Positions 58,229-64,000 of a DNA stretch of 64,000 nt are shown here, piece after piece. The notes beneath the pieces were generated by a model. The model was not told the DNA's origin, did no database searches, and saw nothing but the letters and a program-made list of their open reading frames with translations. Position 1 is the stretch's first letter. The number at the start of each line of letters is the position of its first letter. The DNA lies in the NCBI GenBank assembly GCA_017441945.1, contig JAFSBG010000067.1, forward strand, positions 22,103 to 86,102, read 5' to 3'. The position numbers and the translations under genes were made by a program. This DNA is from Clostridia bacterium. GTDB taxonomy: Bacteria > Bacillota > Clostridia > Oscillospirales > Butyricicoccaceae.

Positions 58229-58456
58229 GCGGACGACCGATGGTCGCCCCTACACAGCTCGTTGTAGGGACCGGCGTCCCCGACGGTCTGTTTGACTAAT
58301 GCACAGCCTGTGTAATTTATGTCTCGAATGAAGCAATATCCAGACGCCGCCGACGAGTGTCGGCGTACCGAGCCGGCGAATTCATTTCGCCGAGCGAGTA
58401 TTAAATAGAAAGGGGACCCCATTGAGCCGGCTCAATGGGGAACAACTATATTTACC
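58229..58456. repeat. GTAGGG-type elements
   Basis: GGACGACCGATGGTCGCCCC (58230-58249), GTAGGGACCGGCGTCCCCGACGGTC (58263-58287), and CCCCATTGAGCC-GG-CTCAATGGGG (58417-58440) just before AlaX. Confidence 0.55.
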
Positions 58457-59644
58457 ATGACAGAAAAACTTTACGATCGTGACGCCTACCTTCGCGAGTG
58501 TGACGCCGTTGTCACAAAATGCGAAAAGGACGGCGAAAACTATAAGATTTATCTCGATAAAACAATATTCTTTGCCCGCGGCGGCGGTCAGCTTGCCGAT
58601 ATGGGTACAATAGACGGCGTGGAAATCATCGACGTCTATGAAGACAAGACAGGCCATGTCCATCTTGCCAACGCTCCGATTGACGAGGGCAAGACAGTCA
58701 AGTGCCAGCTCGACTGGGACTTCCGATTTGACCAGATGCAGCAGCATATGGGTCAGCACATCTTCTCTGCTGTGGCTGAAACCGAGTTTAACGCAAAAAC
58801 TGTTGCCGCCCGAATCGAGCACGGCACATCTCATGTTGAGCTTGACAGAAAGCTTACTAACGAGGAAATGTTCGCTCTCAACAAGCGCGTAAACGAAGTT
58901 ATCGCCGAAAACCGCCCTATTTTCATCAATTTCTATACAAAAGATGAGGCTCAGGGTCTGGGCTTGCCTGCAAAGGCTTTCACACATGAGATAATCCGCG
59001 TTGTGACTATCGAAAATCTCGATGTCAACCCTTGCGGCGGTACACATCCTCACACAACAGGCGAGGTTGAAAAGTGCGTCATTACAGGCACAAAGGATGT
59101 CCGCGGTGTGTGGAGAATCTACTATAAGTTCGGTAACCGTGCAAAGGAAAACCGCTTTGAGGTTTTCGAGCATCTTCTAGCTGTGCAGGATTTCTTCGGC
59201 GTGCAGGATAAGACAGAGGTTATGCCTGAACTGACTAAGCTCAAGGAAAAGTACGACAAGGCATTTGTCGATCTTCAGCACCTCAAAGCTGAGCTTTGCG
59301 AAGCCGACTGCAAGAATCTTCTCGCTATGGGCGAAGACAAGGGCGACCACAAGCTGATTATCGCACATCTTGAGGAGAAAAACCTCATCAAGGCGGCTAT
59401 CGACAAGGCTGTGCTTGAAAATCAGTGCGCAGTTATGGTGACAAATAAGTCGGGCGAGACTCTCAATCTCATTATGGCAATGACAAAGGGCATGAAGAAT
59501 TATAATATGGGCGCAGTTGTGCGTGAATTTATGGCTTCCTTCCCTGGCAAGGGCGGCGGCGGACCTGCAGTTGCTCAGTGCACAGTGCCATATTCCGACG
59601 AAGCTCTCGCTCTGGCAAAGGAACTTATCGAAAAGCAGAGATAA
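58457..59644 (+). CDS. alaX: Alanyl-tRNA editing protein AlaX, long form with DHHA1 domain
   Basis: Three hundred and ninety-five residues. ARGGGQLADMGTIDG begins the editing domain. HMGQHIFSA gives the HxxxH zinc ligands and NPCGGTHPHTTGEV the CxxxH. A DHHA1-like C-terminal domain ends GGGGPAVAQCTV. AlaX-L proteins release wrongly attached Ser or Gly from tRNA-Ala. The ATG has only a weak Shine-Dalgarno at the usual distance (GGGGAA lies about 20 bases before it). Stop is 12 bases before the HNH gene. Confidence 0.92.
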   Translation: MTEKLYDRDAYLRECDAVVTKCEKDGENYKIYLDKTIFFARGGGQLADMGTIDGVEIIDVYEDKTGHVHLANAPIDEGKTVKCQLDWDFRFDQMQQHMGQHIFSAVAETEFNAKTVAARIEHGTSHVELDRKLTNEEMFALNKRVNEVIAENRPIFINFYTKDEAQGLGLPAKAFTHEIIRVVTIENLDVNPCGGTHPHTTGEVEKCVITGTKDVRGVWRIYYKFGNRAKENRFEVFEHLLAVQDFFGVQDKTEVMPELTKLKEKYDKAFVDLQHLKAELCEADCKNLLAMGEDKGDHKLIIAHLEEKNLIKAAIDKAVLENQCAVMVTNKSGETLNLIMAMTKGMKNYNMGAVVREFMASFPGKGGGGPAVAQCTVPYSDEALALAKELIEKQR

Positions 59645-59656
59645 AGGAGAAATAAT

Positions 59657-60520
59657 ATGGCAGAATGGCTTATTCCATGCAATATGAAAATATATGATGT
59701 ATATAACGCGTTCAATGAGTTAAAAGCGATTGATTGGAAGCAAAGCTCTAGTATTAAATGTGGAGATATTGTATACATATATGTAGGAAAGCCTATTTCT
59801 GCAATAATGTATAAGTGCTATGTTAACAAGACTGATAAGCCAAAGGTTGAAATTGACGATAGCAAGTACGTCATAGATGGTACAACTTATACAAACTATG
59901 GCAGATATATGGAGTTGGAAGTGCTTGAGAAATATGGAGAAACCCTTTTAACATATAAAAATATATTTGAAAATGGTGAAACGCAAGTACGAGGACCGCA
60001 TATAATCTCCGATGAGCTTGCGAAGTACATAGATAATGTTACTGAAAAGACAGCGAATGCACAGGATGAGCAATTTTTTATTCAAATTGTAAATAGTGAC
60101 TTTTCGGGAAATAAGAAAAGATTTGCGTTTAAAGGAATTGCTCGTAAAAAACAAGAACCACTGTTGATAAAAGGATGCAAGATTTATCGGAGAGATAGAA
60201 AAGTTGCAATTAACGCATTGAGTCACGCAGATTATAAATGCGAAGTGGACTTGAATCATGAAGTTTTTATAAGAAAAAACTCGGATAAAGGATACACAGA
60301 ACCACATCATTTAATTCCATTAGCTTTTTCTGATAAATTTAATGTATCTTTAGATGTAGAAGAAAACATAGTTTCACTTTGCAGTAACTGCCATAATCGA
60401 ATACATTATGGCGCGGAAGTAAAAGATATATTAGCCAAGTTGTATTTTGAAAGAAAAAGCCATTTAGAAAAAGTAGGGATTGTCATTACGCTTGAAGAAT
60501 TACTTGAAATGTATAAATAG
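59657..60520 (+). CDS. EVE-like domain fused to HNH endonuclease
   Basis: Two hundred and eighty-seven residues. The N-terminal 130 (EWLIPCNMKIYDVYNAFNEL, GDIVYIYVGKPISAIMYKC) look like an EVE/PUA-like base-flipping domain and the C-terminal end is an HNH nuclease: EPHHLIPLAFSDKFN, then LCSNCHNRIHYG. Known EVE-HNH fusions act as modification-dependent restriction enzymes or related defence. The gene is distinctly more AT-rich than its neighbours and uses TTA, ATA and AGA codons, a sign of recent transfer. AAAGGAGAAATAAT site. Confidence 0.8.
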   Translation: MAEWLIPCNMKIYDVYNAFNELKAIDWKQSSSIKCGDIVYIYVGKPISAIMYKCYVNKTDKPKVEIDDSKYVIDGTTYTNYGRYMELEVLEKYGETLLTYKNIFENGETQVRGPHIISDELAKYIDNVTEKTANAQDEQFFIQIVNSDFSGNKKRFAFKGIARKKQEPLLIKGCKIYRRDRKVAINALSHADYKCEVDLNHEVFIRKNSDKGYTEPHHLIPLAFSDKFNVSLDVEENIVSLCSNCHNRIHYGAEVKDILAKLYFERKSHLEKVGIVITLEELLEMYK

Positions 60521-60530
60521 TACAAACAAC

Positions 60531-60556
60531 AAAAGCCACCCGAATGGGTGGCTTTA
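60531..60556. terminator. Bidirectional terminator
   Basis: AAAGCCACCC-GAAT-GGGTGGCTTT between the convergent HNH and zinc-ribbon genes. Confidence 0.8.
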
Positions 60557-60559
60557 ACT

Positions 60560-60925
60560 TTACTTCTTTACAATTTTTATTGCCTTTTCCACGACGGGTG
60601 CGGCTTTCTGGATTTTCGGTGCGATTTTCTTTATGCCAGGTATGCTTGCGGCAAAAGGCGCAACTTTTATAGCCACTTCGCCTGCCTTGAGAGCCACCTT
60701 GCCTGCCTTTGCAGCCTTTTCCTTCATAGCTTCACGCTTTTGCGCCATTTCTTCACTACATTCAGGACAATATCTGTCGCTGGCATTTTCCAGAGGCTTA
60801 TAGCACTTTTTGCAGACGTAATAAAGCGGCTGACCGCACTTTGAACAGAAATCGTCCGATTTTTTATATGAAATGCGCTTGTGATAAGCGGCGCAGGTTA
60901 TATTTATACATCCCTTGACTGCCAT
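60560..60925 (-). CDS. Zinc-ribbon protein with a basic amphipathic tail
   Basis: One hundred and twenty-one residues. Cysteine pairs at FCSKCGQP, YVCKKCYKP and YCPECSEE, plus two near the start (CINITC), make one or two zinc ribbons in residues 1-60. The rest is lysine- and alanine-rich: MKEKAAKAGKVALKAGEVAI and KIAPKIQKAAPVVEKAIKIV. It could bind nucleic acid or membrane. Convergent with the nuclease at 59657. No known family. Confidence 0.65.
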   Translation of the reverse strand: MAVKGCINITCAAYHKRISYKKSDDFCSKCGQPLYYVCKKCYKPLENASDRYCPECSEEMAQKREAMKEKAAKAGKVALKAGEVAIKVAPFAASIPGIKKIAPKIQKAAPVVEKAIKIVKK

Positions 60926-60990
60926 TATGATGCCCCCCTTTTTGGTCTATACCCATAGCATAACATACTACAGGCGTTTTTGCAACAAAA

Positions 60991-61012
60991 AAGCCACCCG
61001 ATTGGGTGGCTT
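60991..61012. terminator. Orphan GCCACCC hairpin
   Basis: AAGCCACCC-GATT-GGGTGGCTT, same stem as the terminators at 46029, 44427 and 60531. It lies upstream of the zinc-ribbon gene with no + strand gene before it. Confidence 0.5.
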
Positions 61013-61013
61013 C

Positions 61014-61400
61014 ATCTATATTAAACCGATTTTCACGGTATTTGTTATATGTAAACCGCGTTTAAGCGGTTGTAACGGAAGATATTCGCTGGGGATATCT
61101 ATATTAAACTGCTTTCGCAGTGATTAGTGAAAGGAAGCAGGACTCAAAGTCCTGCTTTATGTAAAACATGAAGAGACCACATCGGCACTCGCATTCCGAT
61201 ATGGAGTATGTGTAGAGTTCACAAAGTGACCGCTGTGAGCGGTCGTATATATTTAAACCGTTTTCACGGCAATTTGTGTATGTAAACCGCATTTTGTGCG
61301 GTTAGGACAAAATAAAATCGCATCAGGTGACGCGACGATCTATATTAAACTGCTTTCGCAGCGATTGTTATATGTAAACCGCCTTGTAGCGGGATTTGCG
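61014..61400. repeat. Array of small hairpins in a TATATTAAAC / TATATGTAAAC frame
   Basis: Alternating units: TATATTAAAC followed by a hairpin (CCGATTTTCACGG, CTGCTTTCGCAG, CCGTTTTCACGG, CTGCTTTCGCAG) and TATATGTAAAC or TATGTAAAC followed by another (CGCGTTTAAGCG, CGCATTTTGTGCG). Other stems are GCAGGACT-CAA-AGTCCTGC and GACCGC-TGT-GAGCGGTC. Linkers are constant, stems differ. No coding frame. Not a CRISPR: no equal-length spacers and no direct repeats of 25-40 bases. Confidence 0.65.
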
Positions 61401-61404
61401 TAAA

Positions 61405-61427
61405 AATGCCACTCGATAAGAGTGGCT
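61405..61427 (-). terminator. Terminator of selC
   Basis: GCCACTC-TTATC-GAGTGGC followed by ATTTTTA on the minus strand, a few bases after the tRNA 3' end. Confidence 0.75.
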
Positions 61428-61430
61428 TTG

Positions 61431-61526
61431 TGGCGGGAACGTGTGGGAATTGAACCCACCTATGAGGTTTTAACCCCAATTACTGGTTTTGAAGACCAGA
61501 GGGCACACCAGCACCCATCCGCTCCC
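61431..61526 (-). tRNA. selC: tRNA-Sec (anticodon UCA)
   Basis: Ninety-six bases on the minus strand, with encoded CCA. The anticodon arm is CTGGT-CTTCAAA-ACCAG, anticodon TCA (61490-61492). It has the hallmarks of a selenocysteine tRNA: an extended acceptor stem (GGGAGCGG with 7 or 8 pairs), a six-pair D stem with a four-base loop (GGGTGC-TGGT-GTGCCC), and a long variable arm. It decodes UGA as selenocysteine with SelB. No selA, selB or selD is in this window. Confidence 0.93.
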
Positions 61527-61629
61527 ATATTCGCAACATTTTTAGTATACCACAGATTTTGCAAAAGTCAAGAAAAATTTTCGGAAATTTATAATTTTTT
61601 TGAAATCTGTCAAAAATAGCCATATTCCC

Positions 61630-61658
61630 TTGCCCTGTGTGCCGTTTTATGGTATATT
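61630..61658 (+). promoter_or_regulatory. Promoter of mnmE
   Basis: TTGCCC (61630-61635), 17-base spacer, TATATT (61653-61658). A GTAGGGACCGG..CGGTCC element lies between promoter and gene (61662-61687). Confidence 0.6.
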
Positions 61659-61731
61659 TTTTGTAGGGACCGGCCTCCCGGACGGTCCGTTTTTTAATAA
61701 ATCAACCCTCCAATTATGAAAGGAGACATTT

Positions 61732-63063
61732 ATGGATACAATTATCAGCTATTCGGGCGGCTCGCTGCCTTGCGCTATCGGCATTGTCCGTCTTTCGGGC
61801 GACGATGCATGGGATATTTTCGATAAAATATTCATCACCAACAATAAAAAAGACCCTAAAAAAATGCTCTACGGCTCGGCGCTTTCACGCGATGGCAAGG
61901 TTATCGACCGTTGTCTTGCCACTCTTTTCACAGAAAAGAGCTACACAGGCGAGAAAATGGCGGAAATCTACTGCCACGGCTCCAAGGCTGTTGTTGAGGA
62001 ATTGCTTCGCTCAGGTCAGCAGGCTGGCGCCCGTCTTGCCGAGGCCGGCGAGTATACAAAACGCGCATTTTTAAATGGCAAGCTTGACCTTACATCTGCC
62101 GAGGCTGTCGGCGACCTTATCCACGCTGAAAGCCTTTCTCAGGCGAAAGCGGCAATAAATCAGCTTGACGGCGGCATTTACAATAAAATTATTCGCATTT
62201 ACAACGGCGTGACAGGGCTTCTTGCTCATTTTTATGCCGTTTGCGACTATACCGACGAGGATATTGAGGACTGGCAGTATGAAAAGGCTGTCGAGCTGCT
62301 CACCCTCGCTCAGACAGAAATCAACAAGCTCCACAGCACATTCGACAAGGGCTCGATTATCGCAGGCGGCTTGCCTTGCGCCATTATCGGCCGCCCAAAT
62401 GCGGGCAAATCAAGCCTTCTCAACCGAATTTTAGGCTTTGAACGCGCTATCGTCACCGATGAGGAGGGCACAACACGCGATACTATCGAAGGTACTGTAA
62501 CCTTGGGCGGCACAGTGCTTCGTCTTGTGGACACAGCCGGCATCCGTGAGGGCACAAGCAAGGCTGAGGTGCTGGGTATCGAGCGCTCTATCGAGGCGGC
62601 AAAGCAGGCGCGCCTCGTCATCTGCGTGCTCGACGGCTCGGGTGATGTGACAAGCGATGACTACCGCTCGATGAATGTGGCAAAGGCGGCTGAAACCTCG
62701 GTGCTCGTCATCAATAAATCGGACAAGGGTGTCCGCATCACAGACACATTCGGCTTTGAAAAGGTATTCTATATTTCGGCTGAAACGGGCGACGGAGTGG
62801 AAGAATTCATAGCTTATCTTGAGAGCCTTGTGGATTATGATGAAAATGAAACTCTTATTACAAATGCCCGCCAGGCAGGTCTTTTGCAGAAGGCGGCAGA
62901 AGCCTTCTATGATGCTGAAATTTCCGCCCGTATGGGGCAGACAGCCGATGCTTTCCTGCTTGATGCAGAGCGCGGTCTCGGCTACCTCGGCGAGATAATC
63001 GGCAAGAATCCTACAGTCGATGTCATCGACGAAATCTTCAGCAAATTCTGCGTCGGCAAGTAA
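61732..63063 (+). CDS. mnmE: tRNA uridine-5-carboxymethylaminomethyl modification GTPase MnmE
   Basis: Four hundred and forty-three residues. N-terminal folate-binding domain: GIVRLSGDDAWDIFDKIF, HGSKAVVEELL, GEYTKRAFLNGKLDLTSAEA. The G domain has GRPNAGKSSLLNRI, DTAGIRE and VINKSD. The C-terminus ends FCVGK, the conserved Cys-x-Gly-Lys. With MnmG it modifies U34 of several tRNAs. AAAGGAGACATTT site. In many Firmicutes mnmE lies close to the origin on the other side of dnaA; here it is 60 kb away. Confidence 0.96.
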   Translation: MDTIISYSGGSLPCAIGIVRLSGDDAWDIFDKIFITNNKKDPKKMLYGSALSRDGKVIDRCLATLFTEKSYTGEKMAEIYCHGSKAVVEELLRSGQQAGARLAEAGEYTKRAFLNGKLDLTSAEAVGDLIHAESLSQAKAAINQLDGGIYNKIIRIYNGVTGLLAHFYAVCDYTDEDIEDWQYEKAVELLTLAQTEINKLHSTFDKGSIIAGGLPCAIIGRPNAGKSSLLNRILGFERAIVTDEEGTTRDTIEGTVTLGGTVLRLVDTAGIREGTSKAEVLGIERSIEAAKQARLVICVLDGSGDVTSDDYRSMNVAKAAETSVLVINKSDKGVRITDTFGFEKVFYISAETGDGVEEFIAYLESLVDYDENETLITNARQAGLLQKAAEAFYDAEISARMGQTADAFLLDAERGLGYLGEIIGKNPTVDVIDEIFSKFCVGK

Positions 63064-63074
63064 GAAAATGCTAC

Positions 63075-63124
63075 TGTAGGGGCGGGTCTCTGTGCCCGCC
63101 CGCGGACGACCGATGGTCGTCCCT
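63075..63124. repeat. GTAGGGGCGGG-type element with nested GACGACCGATGGTCGTC
   Basis: Two stems in series: GGGGCGGG..CCCGCCC and GACGACC-GAT-GGTCGTC. Confidence 0.6.
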
Positions 63125-63172
63125 TCTGAAATATGTTGAAGATCTAAATATAACTACCAAAGGTAAAATATA

Positions 63173-63751
63173 ATGAAAAAATTACTTTTAGTTATTACGA
63201 TATTTACGCTTTTGCTGTGTACAGCCTGCACGAAGGGCAATGAGCCGATGACCTTCTTCCCTGCTTCCTTTACCCAGAAGGAGGCGGATCTGCTCTCCCT
63301 TTTAGGCAAGGAAAACGACCAGTATATCTATGATTTCATCCTCGACAAAGATGTGAAAAGCATGGACATCGTGGTGTGGAAGCTTGATGGCGAGGAATGG
63401 GAGGAACACCACAGCATAAGCCGTCAGTTTGTCGATGAAAAGGGCAGAATCGCCTTTGAATTTGACAATATTTCCGAGGGAATATGCATCGCTCTGCAGA
63501 GCGAGAACAACAGCGGCCGCACCAACTTTGAGGGTGAGAAAAAGCCTTTCCGCATGGCGGTGGCAACATCATTTCTTGAGAATACAAGCGCCATCGAATA
63601 TGGCAAGGAAATCCCCGTCGCCGTCCAGATTGCAACGACAAAGAGCATGGTGACTTCATACGGCGTGGAATATTTCCACACCCCTGAGGAGTACGCCGAG
63701 CTGAATTACGAAGAAGTCTATGCAGTAACGGTGAAGTTTGAAAATGAATAG
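63173..63751 (+). CDS. Predicted lipoprotein, unknown function
   Basis: One hundred and ninety-two residues. MKKLLLVITIFTLLLCTAC is a lipoprotein signal with a cysteine at residue 19. The exported domain has DVKSMDIVVWKLDGEEWEEH and GICIALQSENNSG, beta-strand-like. No family recognised. A weak AAAGGTAAAATATA site. The following gene starts 39 bases later. Confidence 0.72.
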   Translation: MKKLLLVITIFTLLLCTACTKGNEPMTFFPASFTQKEADLLSLLGKENDQYIYDFILDKDVKSMDIVVWKLDGEEWEEHHSISRQFVDEKGRIAFEFDNISEGICIALQSENNSGRTNFEGEKKPFRMAVATSFLENTSAIEYGKEIPVAVQIATTKSMVTSYGVEYFHTPEEYAELNYEEVYAVTVKFENE

Positions 63752-63790
63752 TTTACAGCAAACCTGAAGTTGACAAAGGAGTGTGATTGT

Positions 63791-64000
63791 ATGAAAGCAA
63801 GAAGAACATTAAGGCTGATTAGCCTTGTAATGCTGATTGTGGCAGTAGTCTTTGTTTTTTGTGCTCTGTCCAATCCTGCATTGGGAAAGGTGTTTTATAT
63901 CGGCAGTATCAAAATAGGAGCAGACATCAAGCGAGCATTTTATGCAGTCTATGCCATTGTTATGGTTGCCTTGTTTGGTATCTCGTTCTTTGTGAAAGAC
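63791..64000 (+). CDS. Membrane protein, N-terminal part (cut by window edge)
   Basis: ATG at 63791 with an AAAGGAGTGTGATTGT site reads MKARRTLRLISLVMLIVAVV, then FVFCALSNPALGKVFYIGSI and a second hydrophobic stretch (AVYAIVMVALFGISFFV) before the window ends. Two helices are visible. Too short to assign a family. Confidence 0.6.
   Translation, partial: MKARRTLRLISLVMLIVAVVFVFCALSNPALGKVFYIGSIKIGADIKRAFYAVYAIVMVALFGISFFVKD

Noticed and set aside
61014..61400. CRISPR array next to selC
   Set aside because: No direct repeats of constant length with unique spacers and no cas genes; the repeating parts are short linkers around differing hairpins.

Overview
KIND OF ORGANISM. The window looks like the replication-origin region of a moderate-GC, anaerobic, gut-type Firmicute (Clostridia; my guess is Oscillospirales/Ruminococcaceae, an inference from gene content). 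The supporting genes are Bacillus/Clostridia-type dnaA and dnaN, spmA/spmB, an AbrB-like regulator, a phosphotransbutyrylase/butyrate kinase pair, an indolepyruvate:ferredoxin oxidoreductase, B12 salvage genes, and a selenocysteine tRNA with at least one in-frame-UGA selenoprotein. There are no rRNA genes, prophage, transposase or CRISPR array. LAYOUT. 0-2 kb: dnaN (cut by the window edge), a 311-bp dnaA-dnaN intergenic region with DnaA boxes and a DnaA-trio-like unwinding element, then dnaA, all read leftward. 2-14 kb: an accessory block of an AAA ATPase, a tandem pair of unknown proteins, two RDD membrane proteins, several small exported or lipoproteins that form paralogous sets, an S10-type peptidase and an XRE regulator. 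Six of the seven parS-like ParB sites lie between 2.0 and 8.1 kb. 14-20 kb: aspS, a DMT transporter with a papain-like protein, two small nuclease-like genes each broken by a nonsense codon, and abrB-S4-recF. 20-25.5 kb: spmAB, then a cobalamin-riboswitch operon for nucleotide-loop assembly (cobU, a membrane protein, cobS, a second degenerate cobU, cobC, cobT). 25.6-28.2 kb: an exported protein, a small membrane protein and a methyltransferase. 28.5-38.7 kb: a leftward cell-envelope cluster (FemAB transferase, MurE-like ligase, SDR, serine hydrolase, ATP-grasp ligase, flippase, membrane-anchored MurF-like ligase). 39-46.4 kb: a 2-oxoacid/acyl-phosphate energy module (buk, methyltransferase, ptb, iorA, iorB), then a thiol/selenol redox set (OsmC, FMN reductase, selenocysteine glutaredoxin). 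46.4-53 kb: amidohydrolase, TSUP permease, copper-amine-oxidase-stalk protein, and a DHHW/MBOAT O-acetylation pair. 53.4-57.2 kb: a lipoprotein and the threonine pathway tdh-kbl. 57.6-64 kb: HD protein, AlaX editing protein, an AT-rich EVE-HNH nuclease, a zinc-ribbon protein, selC (tRNA-Sec), mnmE and exported proteins. HOW IT FITS TOGETHER. The chromosome-maintenance signals (DnaA boxes, trio element, parS) mark the origin. The metabolic genes fit amino-acid fermentation: Ior makes acyl-CoA, Ptb/Buk convert it to ATP, and Tdh/Kbl split threonine. B12 salvage and selenium use go with that lifestyle. The gene-free gaps are densely packed with several families of hairpin repeats. In one family the outer frame is conserved while the inner stem changes completely from copy to copy yet stays self-complementary. 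This is the least explained structure in the window. The most concrete new call is the selenoprotein at 46062-46355, whose conventional reading would lose its N-terminus and its redox motif.
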